Program-made: the position numbers and the translations under genes | From: UBA3537 sp038106885 | GTDB taxonomy: Bacteria; Bacteroidota; Bacteroidia; Flavobacteriales; Flavobacteriaceae | NCBI GenBank assembly: GCA_038106885.1 | Contig: JAYNFX010000003.1 | Coordinates: forward strand, 24,748-88,747 | Direction of reading: 5' to 3' | Length of the DNA: 64,000 nt | The notes under the pieces: model-generated | The model's database searches: none | Told to the model about the DNA's origin: nothing | Seen by the model: only the letters and a program-made list of their open reading frames with translations | Shown here: positions 17,868-26,332 of the stretch, one piece after another | Position numbering within the stretch: the first letter of the stretch is position 1 | Layout of the letters: every line of letters starts with the position of its first letter

Positions 17868-18883
17868 ATGTTATTTTTAATAGCCTTTAAAACTTCGCTC
17901 TCTGGAATTGATGCAATAGCATTTTCATAATTTTTGGGGTAAATATTTCCGTAAATTGAAGTCGGTATTAATGGAAATGCACTTCTGTCGCTAAGCAAAC
18001 AATTACTGAAAGGTTGATTAAATGGCTTAAAGCCAGCAAAAGGATGGGTAACTCCCCATAAAGTTATTACTTTAACTCCCATCATTGCAGCCATATGCGC
18101 ATTACCTGAGTCCATGGATATCATTAATTTAAGGTGAGACATTAATTGAATTTCTTCTTCCATGGGAACCTTTCCAGAAAATGAAATTATTGAGCTAGAT
18201 TGATTCGCTATTTTATCAAGAATTTTTGTTTCATTTTTTCCGCCACCAAATAAAACTACTGTATAATCTTTAGATAAAATATTAATAATATTTTTCATTT
18301 TATCCAATGGATAAATTTTTGATTTGTATGCAGCAAAAGGAGCAACCCCTATAAGTGATTTGGTATTAATTTTTATCATTTCTTTTAAAGACGAAGAAAG
18401 AACTAAAGGGGGTGGAAATTTTGGGTTTTCTAAATTAAGCTTTAATCCAAAAGCTCTTATTACATCTGCATAACGTTCTATAGTTGATTTTAAAGGCTTA
18501 AACGATTTGCCTTTTACTAACTTCTTCTTCTCAGATCTAGCTTTATTAATAGCCTTATAAGAATAGCCCAATAAAAATAATTTTAAAATTTTAGTTCTAA
18601 GTACATTGTGTAGATCGGCAATAAAATCAACATTTAAAGTCTTTATCTTTTTAGAGAGTTTTAATAGACCCAAAAGACCCCTATATTCGTTCTGAAAATC
18701 TACTCCAATTACATTGACCGTTTCAAGGTGCGAATATAGCGGGGTAAAATGCTTTTTTGTTAGGATTGAGATCTTTAGGCTAGGGTGTGAGTTTAGCATT
18801 TCTGAGATTACCGGTACTGTCATTGCTACATCTCCTAGAGAGGAAAACCGAATAATCAGTATATGCTTATTGCTGTTTTTCAA
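17864..18883 (-). CDS. Glycosyltransferase family 9 (heptosyltransferase-like)
   Basis: 339 residues of the GT-B fold ADP-heptose:LPS heptosyltransferase family (GT9). Signatures: N-terminal ILIIRFSSLGDVAMTVPV; donor-site region SMDSGNAHMAAMMGVKVITLWG followed by THPFAGF. It would add a sugar to the lipid A core on the cytoplasmic face of the inner membrane. The start is TTG with a TAA directly upstream in frame. It follows the DUF4254 gene by 8 nt and is clearly co-transcribed. Whether the sugar is heptose is not shown by sequence. Confidence 0.85.
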   Translation of the reverse strand: MKNSNKHILIIRFSSLGDVAMTVPVISEMLNSHPSLKISILTKKHFTPLYSHLETVNVIGVDFQNEYRGLLGLLKLSKKIKTLNVDFIADLHNVLRTKILKLFLLGYSYKAINKARSEKKKLVKGKSFKPLKSTIERYADVIRAFGLKLNLENPKFPPPLVLSSSLKEMIKINTKSLIGVAPFAAYKSKIYPLDKMKNIINILSKDYTVVLFGGGKNETKILDKIANQSSSIISFSGKVPMEEEIQLMSHLKLMISMDSGNAHMAAMMGVKVITLWGVTHPFAGFKPFNQPFSNCLLSDRSAFPLIPTSIYGNIYPKNYENAIASIPESEVLKAIKNNI

Positions 18884-18891
18884 TTATAAAT

Positions 18892-19500
18892 TTACTTTTG
18901 AGACCGAAGCACTGGGTTAAGTTCATCATCGTTATACATCTTCATTTGCTTGTAAACTTTCATGAACTTGTTACCTTTTGAAATATCATCTAATAAATCA
19001 TCAATTGCAGCTGATAGATCCTTTCTTTGCTCCAGTAAGATATTTAATTTAACCAAACACTTTTCTTTATGTGATTCAGAAGCATCTTCTCTTAAAGTTT
19101 CATGCTCCATGTGATAGATTTTTAAAGCTAAAATTGATAAGCGGTCAATTGCCCAAGCAGGACTCTCTGAATTTATTTTGGCTCCTTTTTTAGTTTCAAC
19201 GTCTTTATATAAATTTAGAAAATATGTATCAATAAATTCAACTGTGTCAGTACGATCTTGGTTTGAAGCATCAATCATGCGCTTTAATTTTAATGCCTCT
19301 TTGGGATCAATATTAGGATCACGAATAATATCTTCATAAGCCCATTGAACTGTATCAATCCAGCATTTCCTGTATAATAGATGTTCAATTAAACTTGAAT
19401 CCTTATCATATTTATTAATAAAAGGTTGGTCTACTGTATTTATTGCCTTGTATGTAAATATGGCTTCTTGGAAAATTGAATTAGCTATAACTGAAAACAT
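18892..19500 (-). CDS. DUF4254 protein
   Basis: 202 residues, largely alpha-helical and charged, with no signal peptide or membrane segment. I recognise the Bacteroidota DUF4254 family (N-terminal IANSIFQEAIFTYK; YRKCWIDTVQWAYEDIIRDP). The family is typically found next to GT9 genes, as here, which suggests a cytoplasmic partner or regulator of LPS core synthesis. No catalytic motif is evident. A -7-like box lies 19 nt upstream. Confidence 0.8.
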   Translation of the reverse strand: MFSVIANSIFQEAIFTYKAINTVDQPFINKYDKDSSLIEHLLYRKCWIDTVQWAYEDIIRDPNIDPKEALKLKRMIDASNQDRTDTVEFIDTYFLNLYKDVETKKGAKINSESPAWAIDRLSILALKIYHMEHETLREDASESHKEKCLVKLNILLEQRKDLSAAIDDLLDDISKGNKFMKVYKQMKMYNDDELNPVLRSQK

Positions 19501-19518
19501 AATTATATTTTAATATTA

Positions 19519-19526
19519 CAAATATA
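19519..19526 (-). promoter_or_regulatory. Candidate -7 box for DUF4254-GT9
   Basis: On the minus strand this reads TATATTTG, a perfect TAnnTTTG match, ending 19 nt before the DUF4254 ATG. No convincing -33 element is seen. Confidence 0.4.
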
Positions 19527-19544
19527 ATGCAATTTATTGCAGTC

Positions 19545-20468
19545 TTAATCTATTATAAAATTTGTTATAATCTTGAATAAGCTTAAAGCAATTATTGTAA
19601 TTATAAAAAATTCTGAAACCAAATTTGTCCTTTGATTTTGAGTAAAATTTGCGGCAATTATTGAAATTGGAAAAAAAGAAAAAAGAAAATTTTGCGGCAC
19701 GCTAATATTTGAAATTAACGACATTGTAATGCAACTCAAAAAAATAGAAAGAAGAATAATATACAATGGCTTCGATGGGTTAGGTTTGATTATAGTTTCA
19801 CTAAAAGTTTGTGAAATAACCCAGCCGGAAAAAAGAAACATTATAAAAAATGAAATTTTTGAATAAAAATCGGATGTAAAAATAAAATTTATGCTGATTT
19901 GAGAATAATCCAATGTCATTTCAGGAACAGAAACATCAAATAATACATCTGTCATGATGGCTAAAAAAACTATTGAAAGAAAGCCTAAAGCCAAAATAAT
20001 GAAGTGTTTAATACTATCTTTTCTCCATAAAAAAAATGTTATTAAAAAAGGAGCTATAAAAATTCCTGCCCATGGGAAGAAAAATACAGCAATACAAAGC
20101 CATATTCCAACATCAAAATATTTTTTTTTCAAATTTGACTTACTATTCAAACTTAAAATTCTTCTAAAAGCAAGAAGCATAAACATGTTAGAAATTATAA
20201 TGTCTGAATTAGTTACAGAATCAGGAAACAAAAAAATGAATAGGCAAAAATAAAAAGCAGCAAAGCTATTATTCTGTGTTAAATTATTTTTCGTGATAAT
20301 AAAAACAACTAAAAAGAATGAAATTATTAAACATAAAAACGTTATTGTAATTTTTAAAGTTCCTAAATTTTTAATTACATAAAATTGATTAAAAAAAATA
20401 AATGTAATTGCTAATAAAAAAAGGATATAGTGAAAAGGCCTAGATATTTTAAAAAACCTTGTTATCAT
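19545..20468 (-). CDS. DUF6427 polytopic membrane protein
   Basis: 307 residues with about ten hydrophobic helices and few charged residues, of the family recalled as DUF6427 in Flavobacteriia (N-terminal MITRFFKISRPFHYILFL). No transporter or enzyme motif is visible. It is divergent from the DUF6341 gene across an 84-nt spacer with back-to-back promoter-like boxes. The DUF6427/DUF6341/purD neighbourhood is familiar from flavobacteria. Function unknown. Confidence 0.7.
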   Translation of the reverse strand: MITRFFKISRPFHYILFLLAITFIFFNQFYVIKNLGTLKITITFLCLIISFFLVVFIITKNNLTQNNSFAAFYFCLFIFLFPDSVTNSDIIISNMFMLLAFRRILSLNSKSNLKKKYFDVGIWLCIAVFFFPWAGIFIAPFLITFFLWRKDSIKHFIILALGFLSIVFLAIMTDVLFDVSVPEMTLDYSQISINFIFTSDFYSKISFFIMFLFSGWVISQTFSETIIKPNPSKPLYIILLSIFLSCITMSLISNISVPQNFLFSFFPISIIAANFTQNQRTNLVSEFFIITIIALSLFKIITNFIID

Positions 20469-20489
20469 TTTATTTGTTAACTATATTTG
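20459..20489 (+). promoter_or_regulatory. Promoter of the DUF6341 gene
   Basis: TTG (20459-20461), 20-nt spacer, TATATTTG (20482-20489): a good Bacteroidota promoter. The -7 box directly abuts CAAAGTAA (20490-20497), which on the minus strand is TTACTTTG, a near-match for a divergent promoter of the DUF6427 gene. Confidence 0.55.
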
Positions 20490-20552
20490 CAAAGTAAATA
20501 TAAGCCTATTCTAGAAATTTGTGCTTTTATGATAACCTTTTAAACCTACAAT

Positions 20553-20780
20553 ATGAAAGATTTTTTTAACGGTATTCAAGAGCTTTTCGAAACTGTTTTG
20601 TTTGTTCCATTTAACACTTTGAGGGAAACTGAGTTAGAAAATTGGTGGATATCAAACATTGTAACATGGGTTTTTCTACTGATCCTAATAGTTAGCTTTT
20701 CTTACTGGATGCTTGAGTTAAAAAAATTTAGTGACAACAACGAAGAAGATAAAAGCATAAGCTCTCACTCTTTCTTATAA
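20553..20780 (+). CDS. DUF6341 small membrane protein
   Basis: 75 residues: an amphipathic N-terminus (MKDFFNGIQELFETVLFVPF), one membrane helix (about 33-53) and a charged tail ending SSHSFL. I recognise this as DUF6341, a short flavobacterial family usually next to purD and DUF6427, exactly as here. Function unknown. The last 6 nt overlap the converging purD gene. Confidence 0.78.
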   Translation: MKDFFNGIQELFETVLFVPFNTLRETELENWWISNIVTWVFLLILIVSFSYWMLELKKFSDNNEEDKSISSHSFL

Positions 20781-22046
20781 ATCAAAGCCAAGGTCCTTTC
20801 TGTAATTAATTCCCTCAAAGCTAATCTTTGAAGCGGCACAATAGGATTCCTTTAAAGCTTCTTTAAAGTTATTCCCAAAAGCTGTTATTGCCATTACACG
20901 CCCACCACATGTAACTACCTTATGTTCATTTCTCTTAGCTCCTGCATGGAAAACAAGTGCGTTTTCCACTGAATCAAGTCCAGATATCTCCTTACCTTTT
21001 TCATAAGATTCTGGGTATCCGCCTGAGACAAGTACAACAGTTGTAGCTGACTTTGGATTAATGCTTAAGCTTATTTTGTCTAATTTTTGATCTCTAATTG
21101 CAATGAAAATTTCCATTAAATCTGTTTCAATTCTAGGCAATACCACTTCTGTTTCAGGATCTCCCATGCGAACATTATACTCGATTACCTTAGGTTCATT
21201 GTTGACTATAATTAATCCAATAAAAATAAATCCTTTATATGGAAGTAGGTCTTTTTTTAGACCATTAATTGTTGGCTTGATTATACGCGATTCAATTTTT
21301 GATAATAAAGCATCGTCAACAAAAGGAACTGGAGATATCGCTCCCATCCCTCCGGTATTTAAGCCTGTATCTCCTTCACCGATTCTTTTGTAATCTTTTG
21401 CTGTTGGAAGAACTTTATAATTCTTGCCGTCAGAAAGAACAAAACAACTTAATTCAATTCCGTCTAAAAACTCTTCAATTACAACTTTTTCACTGGCGGT
21501 ACCAAACTTTGAGCCTATTAACATTTGATTAAGCTCTAGCTTGGCCTCGTCAAGGTTATCAATTATTAAAACACCCTTACCAGCGGCTAATCCATCTGCT
21601 TTCAAAACATAGGGCGGAGATAAACTATCCAAAAATTCGTAACCTTCTTCCAATTCTTCTCGCTTGAAGCTTTTATATGCTGCAGTAGGTATGTCATGTC
21701 TAAATAAGAATTTTTTTGCGAACTCCTTACTGCCTTCAAGTTCAGCAGCCGCTTTTTGAGGTCCAATAACTGACACATTTTGTAATAACCTGTCGTTCAA
21801 GAAAAAATCATGAATCCCATTAACCAGTGGATCTTCTGGACCAACCACTACCATGTCTATTTTATTAAACAAAACTGCTTTTTTAATGCCCTTAAAATCA
21901 TTAACGTCAATTTGTAGATTTGTAGCTATCATAGCAGTACCAGAATTCCCGGGTGCTACAAAAACCTTTTTACAAAAAGGACTTTTAGAAATTTTCCATG
22001 CAATTGTATGCTCGCGTCCGCCTGATCCTAACACTAATACATTCAT
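20775..22046 (-). CDS. purD: Phosphoribosylamine-glycine ligase
   Basis: Second step of de novo purine synthesis: 5-phosphoribosylamine + glycine + ATP give GAR. 423 residues, ATP-grasp fold. Visible: N-terminal MNVLVLGSGGREHTIAWKI, PPYVLKADGLAAGKGV, and the GARS signature RMGDPETE. It starts 3 nt after the WbaP-like gene, making it the last gene of the polysaccharide operon, an unusual place for a purine gene. Confidence 0.97.
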   Translation of the reverse strand: MNVLVLGSGGREHTIAWKISKSPFCKKVFVAPGNSGTAMIATNLQIDVNDFKGIKKAVLFNKIDMVVVGPEDPLVNGIHDFFLNDRLLQNVSVIGPQKAAAELEGSKEFAKKFLFRHDIPTAAYKSFKREELEEGYEFLDSLSPPYVLKADGLAAGKGVLIIDNLDEAKLELNQMLIGSKFGTASEKVVIEEFLDGIELSCFVLSDGKNYKVLPTAKDYKRIGEGDTGLNTGGMGAISPVPFVDDALLSKIESRIIKPTINGLKKDLLPYKGFIFIGLIIVNNEPKVIEYNVRMGDPETEVVLPRIETDLMEIFIAIRDQKLDKISLSINPKSATTVVLVSGGYPESYEKGKEISGLDSVENALVFHAGAKRNEHKVVTCGGRVMAITAFGNNFKEALKESYCAASKISFEGINYRKDLGFDL

Positions 22047-22049
22047 ATC

Positions 22050-23408
22050 TCAATAAGCTTTTTCATCGCCTTGAATGGCTCTAATTATTGTTTTAATTAT
22101 AATCTTAATATCCAAAAATAAAGACCAATTCTCTATATAAAATATATCAAACTTTACTCTACCTATTATGTCTTTGTCTGATTCAACTTCTCCTCGAAAT
22201 CCACTTATTTGAGCTAAGCCCGTGATTCCTGGTTTAACAAAATGTCTAACCATAAACTTATCTACTTTATTAGCATAGAGGTCAGTATGGCTAAGCATGT
22301 GAGGACGCGGCCCTACAACGGACATATCTCCGACTAAAACATTTAAAAATTGAGGCAGCTCGTCAATACTAGTTTTTCTCATAAATCTACCTATTCTTGT
22401 AATTCTTTCATCCTCTTTTGAGACCTGAATCAAGTCAGCTTTATCGTTAATAATCATCGATCTGAATTTTATACAACTAAAAGATTTGTAATTATATCCA
22501 TTTCTTAACTGCTTAAAAAATATAGGGCCCTTAGATTCAATTTTTATTAAAAAAGCCAATATCGGGGTTAACCATGACATTACAAATAAAATTACCATAA
22601 TTGAAAATAGAATATCAAAAAGACGTTTAATAACTAAATTTATTGAGTCATCTAAAGGAATTGTTCTAAATTCTAATACTGGGACCAATCCATAAAAATC
22701 TCTTTTTAAGTCCTGATTCAAAACTGTATTTTGTTCAGGAATAAACTTAACCACCTTTAAGTTATTATCCGCAAATTTGGTAATTGATTTAATATCTTGC
22801 TCTTTGATTTCTGAAAGAGAACAATAAATTTCGTCAACTTCCTCTTTTTTTATGTAATTAAATAAAGCAACTAAATCAAGTGGTTTTGTTTTGCTCAAGG
22901 GAAATGTTTTTGTATTGACAAACCCTGCCTCTGGAGTATCTTCAAAAAACTTTTGAACATCTCTAGCCTGTTTATTTTCTCCTATAATTATTGTTTTACG
23001 GAAATTACCTTTAAAATAAGCTCTATATCTTTTCAAGAAAAAAAATAGAGAATACTTGCATAAAGAGATAAAAACAAATGAAAAAAGAACGTAATTACAA
23101 ACTAAAAATGGACTTAAATTAAATTGAGGAAAAATCCCCGCGTAAGCAAACATGAATAAGGAAAAAAACAGAATTTGCCGAACTAGTAAAGTAAAAACTC
23201 TAATTACACTAGAATAACGATATACCTCATAAAATTTTGAAATAAAAGCAGTTATTATCCATCCTAAGGAAATAATAACAGTAAATTCTTGAAATGGGAT
23301 GTTGTTGAAAAACCAATAAACTCCAATAAAAATGATGATGCTTAAATCTACAGTATAAGAAATTGGCTTAATTGCCCAAGAATAACGACCTTGTCTAAAA
23401 TTACTCAC
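22050..23408 (-). CDS. Undecaprenyl-phosphate sugar phosphotransferase (WbaP/WcaJ-like)
   Basis: Initiates polysaccharide synthesis by moving a sugar-1-phosphate from a UDP-sugar onto undecaprenyl phosphate. 452 residues: four to five N-terminal membrane helices, a Rossmann-like CoA-binding-type domain (about 125-230), and the C-terminal bacterial sugar transferase domain (about 260-450) with KIESKGPIFFKQLRNGYN, IKFRSM, RKTSIDELPQFLNVL and VGPRPH. The start is GTG. It lies directly after the UDP-xylose-synthase-like gene with no gap. Glucose or galactose are usual substrates; specificity cannot be told. Confidence 0.92.
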   Translation of the reverse strand: MSNFRQGRYSWAIKPISYTVDLSIIIFIGVYWFFNNIPFQEFTVIISLGWIITAFISKFYEVYRYSSVIRVFTLLVRQILFFSLFMFAYAGIFPQFNLSPFLVCNYVLFSFVFISLCKYSLFFFLKRYRAYFKGNFRKTIIIGENKQARDVQKFFEDTPEAGFVNTKTFPLSKTKPLDLVALFNYIKKEEVDEIYCSLSEIKEQDIKSITKFADNNLKVVKFIPEQNTVLNQDLKRDFYGLVPVLEFRTIPLDDSINLVIKRLFDILFSIMVILFVMSWLTPILAFLIKIESKGPIFFKQLRNGYNYKSFSCIKFRSMIINDKADLIQVSKEDERITRIGRFMRKTSIDELPQFLNVLVGDMSVVGPRPHMLSHTDLYANKVDKFMVRHFVKPGITGLAQISGFRGEVESDKDIIGRVKFDIFYIENWSLFLDIKIIIKTIIRAIQGDEKAY

Positions 23409-24398
23409 CTAAGTTTTAATGTGTTTTGAAAAATTTTTATGTTCAACTTTTAAGAGTTTTGATTTTGGAATAGATTTAAAATATTTAACTGTTTCTAGCA
23501 ACCCTTTCTGTCTATTAATTTTTGGGGACCAATTTAATATTTTTTTAGCTAAACTAATATCTGGTTGTCGTCTTTTTGGATCTCCTTCTGGTAATGGTAA
23601 GAAATCAATTTTTTGGTTTATTTTATTAAAATTTAATACTTCTTTTGCAAAATCTAAAACAGTAATTTCGTCTGGGTTACCAAGGTTAACTGGATAGCTA
23701 TAATCACTAAATAATAATCGATAAATACCTTCAATCAAGTCATCTACATAACAAAATGATCTTGTTTGTGATCCATCACCAAAAACTGTAAGATTTTCAC
23801 CCCTAATAAGTTGACCAATGAATGCTGGTATTACACGTCCGTCATTCACCCGCATCCTTGGACCATATGTGTTAAATATTCTAGCAATTCTTACTTGTAA
23901 CCCATGAAAACGATGATATGCCATTGTTAGCGATTCTTGAAAACGTTTGGCCTCATCGTAAACTCCTCTTGGGCTTATAGAACTTACATTTCCAAAATAA
24001 TCCTCTTTTTGTGGATGAATTTTAGGATCGCCATATATCTCTGAAGTAGACGCAATCAAAATTCTAGCATTTTTTGATTTTGCGAGACCCAATAAATTAT
24101 GAGTTCCTAGCGAACTTACCTTTAGTGTTTGAATTGGAATTTTCAAATAATCAATAGGGCTGGCTGGGGAAGCAAAATGTAATATAAAATCAATTTCTTG
24201 GTCTAATCTTATGTGTTTTGTAACATCATGTTCAATAAAATTAAACTTTGGATTAGAAAGCAGGTGGCTAATGTTATCTATATCACCCGTAATAAAATTA
24301 TCCATACCAATTACATGAAATCCATCTTTGATAAAGCGATCACATAAGTGTGAGCCAAGAAAACCAGCAGCTCCTGTAATTAAAATATTTTTTAGCAT
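23409..24398 (-). CDS. UDP-glucuronate decarboxylase-like SDR epimerase
   Basis: 329-residue extended SDR. The NAD-binding motif GAAGFLGSHLC lies at residues 8-18, STSEIYGDP supplies the catalytic Ser/Thr region, and YDEAKRFQE the YxxxK. It most resembles UDP-xylose synthase (UDP-glucuronate to UDP-xylose with loss of CO2), including NTYGPRMRVNDGRVIPAF and GDGSQTRSFCYVDDLI. It supplies an activated pentose for the neighbouring cluster. No UDP-glucose dehydrogenase is in the window, so UDP-GlcA must come from elsewhere. A dTDP-glucose dehydratase is a less likely alternative. Confidence 0.85.
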   Translation of the reverse strand: MLKNILITGAAGFLGSHLCDRFIKDGFHVIGMDNFITGDIDNISHLLSNPKFNFIEHDVTKHIRLDQEIDFILHFASPASPIDYLKIPIQTLKVSSLGTHNLLGLAKSKNARILIASTSEIYGDPKIHPQKEDYFGNVSSISPRGVYDEAKRFQESLTMAYHRFHGLQVRIARIFNTYGPRMRVNDGRVIPAFIGQLIRGENLTVFGDGSQTRSFCYVDDLIEGIYRLLFSDYSYPVNLGNPDEITVLDFAKEVLNFNKINQKIDFLPLPEGDPKRRQPDISLAKKILNWSPKINRQKGLLETVKYFKSIPKSKLLKVEHKNFSKHIKT

Positions 24399-24406
24399 AT
24401 AATTCT

Positions 24407-24414
24407 CAAATATA
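24407..24414 (-). promoter_or_regulatory. Candidate internal -7 box in the polysaccharide cluster
   Basis: Minus-strand TATATTTG, 9 nt before the ATG of the SDR gene, inside a 60-nt gap after the WcaI-like gene. It could allow separate transcription of the SDR-WbaP-purD end of the cluster. No -33 element is evident. Confidence 0.35.
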
Positions 24415-24458
24415 ATTAGTTTGATTATTATGAGTAATCTAAAGATCAGAAACTTTAA

Positions 24459-25658
24459 TCACAATAAATCAATTTTTTCCAGAAATCTACTTAAAACATT
24501 ATTTTTAGAAAAATTAGCAACAACGTAATCATTGGCTGATCTTCCCATTTCCAACATTTTAATAGGATCTTCAATTAAATTATCTAGTTCAGCTATTACC
24601 TGATCCGAATAACAATTAAAAAACATCCCTGGGCAACAAGAATTAAATATGGTCTTTATCTCAGAATTGTCATTACCAATTATTAAAGACGGCTTTGAGC
24701 TTGCCATCATTCCCAAAACTTTTGATGGCATAACAGCATCCATTACATCTGCCTTTTGAAACAAGATGTGAATATCTGCGCTTCTCAATAAACTTGACAA
24801 CTCATTTAATGGAACTGGAGGAAAATACTTTACGTGAGAAAACGATTTGATGTTGTCCAGTAACCAATTCTTCTTTGCTCCATCTCCTACAACAGTAATA
24901 TCATACTTTTTTGAGGATGTTTTTTTACAAAATTTTAAAAAAGTCTCCCAGTCTTGTTTCTCTCCAATATTACCTGAATACAATACTTTAACTTTTTTAG
25001 TCTCTAAATATCTGTGGGTAGTAAACTTAATTTCTTTCTCATTATCAATCCAGTTCGGTAAAAAAAAAGATTCAGAATCAGATTTCTGCTTTAGAATCTC
25101 TTTCATTCCTTGGCTTATTGTGCTTGCGATATCTGCACTGTTCAATAGCATCTTTTCAAGATACATTAAAATTTTATGTAATAGGCTGTTTTTTGAGTTT
25201 AAACCAGATTGCTTAGCAATATCAAATTCAAAGTCTTGTACGTGTACCCATAGTTTGGATCGGTAACGAATCTTTAAAATTAACCCCAATAGAATTGAAG
25301 TTGTAAATGGAACTATAGATATTATTAAGTCGGGGCTTTTTTTAACTTTAAATAGATTAATGAAATTACCAAAAGTAAAAGAGATAAGGTGAACAATCCT
25401 TTTAAAAAATGTTGGGTTTTTTGGCACATATTGCTTACTCCTCAAAACTCTAACTCCATTGATTTCTTCCTCAAATAAATAAGGCTTTGTTTTATATTCT
25501 CTTTTAATTTCCCATGCTGGGTAATAAGGAAACCCAGTGATAACTGTAACGTTGTGTCCTTTCGATACAAGCGCCTCTACTTTTTGTGTAGTATATAAGC
25601 CTATTGCGCTATCCTCCGGGTAATAATTAATCCCAATTACTATAATATTTTTAGCCAA
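24459..25658 (-). CDS. Glycosyltransferase family 4, WcaI-like
   Basis: 399-residue GT-B glycosyltransferase resembling colanic-acid WcaI/WbuB proteins: N-terminal IIVIGINYYPEDSAIGLYT, mid-region KLWVHVQDFEFD, and donor-site region MPSKVLGMMASSKPSLIIG with the expected acidic residues. It would add one sugar to the undecaprenyl-linked repeat unit on the cytoplasmic face. Start TTG, 1 nt after the stop of the WcaF-like gene, so the pair is coupled, as wcaI and wcaF homologues often are. Confidence 0.88.
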   Translation of the reverse strand: MAKNIIVIGINYYPEDSAIGLYTTQKVEALVSKGHNVTVITGFPYYPAWEIKREYKTKPYLFEEEINGVRVLRSKQYVPKNPTFFKRIVHLISFTFGNFINLFKVKKSPDLIISIVPFTTSILLGLILKIRYRSKLWVHVQDFEFDIAKQSGLNSKNSLLHKILMYLEKMLLNSADIASTISQGMKEILKQKSDSESFFLPNWIDNEKEIKFTTHRYLETKKVKVLYSGNIGEKQDWETFLKFCKKTSSKKYDITVVGDGAKKNWLLDNIKSFSHVKYFPPVPLNELSSLLRSADIHILFQKADVMDAVMPSKVLGMMASSKPSLIIGNDNSEIKTIFNSCCPGMFFNCYSDQVIAELDNLIEDPIKMLEMGRSANDYVVANFSKNNVLSRFLEKIDLL

Positions 25659-25659
25659 A

Positions 25660-26199
25660 TCACCTTTCTTTTAAATATTTTGCAGGGCTACCAATATATA
25701 CTTTTTTTGGATCTAAATTGGTGAATACAGAGCTTCTAGCGCCTACAACGCAAGAATTATCTATTGAAATACCTGGCGCAACATAAACATCTGTCGCAAG
25801 CCAACACTCTGAACCAATCGTGATTTTTTTTGAATAAATAGGGAAAGACGGGTCATCATATTTATGAGATGCTGTACATAAATAACACCTTTGCGAAATT
25901 ACTGTGTTATTTCCAATTTCAATTTCTCCTAATGAGTAAAGTACTGCGTTGTCACCAATCCAGCTATACTCTCCAATGCTCACTTTCCAGGGATAAGTGA
26001 TCTTTGCAGAAGGTCTGATCAAAACATTTTTTCCAATTTTTGCGCCAAACAATCTTAATAAAATTCTTCGCCAGGCAAACATAAATTGAGGGGAAGTCTT
26101 GAAAAACAATGAATAAACAATAAACCAAAGCTGTACAATAAAAGCAGAACGCCCTCTAAAATTGGTAGGTGTCTTATATGTTTTTAAATTTTGAATCAA
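25660..26199 (-). CDS. WcaF-like acetyltransferase (left-handed beta-helix)
   Basis: 179 residues of the hexapeptide-repeat transferase family: repeats such as IGEYSWIGDNAV and IGNNTVISQRCY form the beta-helix, with the active-site His in ASHKYDD. The family N-terminus LKTYKTPTNFRGRSAFIVQLW matches putative colanic acid acetyltransferase WcaF. It would O-acetylate a sugar of the repeat unit using acetyl-CoA. There is no ATG near the conserved N-terminus; the best start is TTG. It precedes the WcaI-like gene and follows a 133-nt non-coding gap. Confidence 0.87.
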   Translation of the reverse strand: MIQNLKTYKTPTNFRGRSAFIVQLWFIVYSLFFKTSPQFMFAWRRILLRLFGAKIGKNVLIRPSAKITYPWKVSIGEYSWIGDNAVLYSLGEIEIGNNTVISQRCYLCTASHKYDDPSFPIYSKKITIGSECWLATDVYVAPGISIDNSCVVGARSSVFTNLDPKKVYIGSPAKYLKER

Positions 26200-26332
26200 T
26201 TGTGTAAATATAATTTAAGTATCGAGTGTCTGCGAATATATAAAATAGATATCTATTTTATAACTCTAGTTATTTAGATTTATTGTGAGATTGAAACAAA
26301 GGGTGTCTAAAGAGTAGACTTAAAATATCAAT

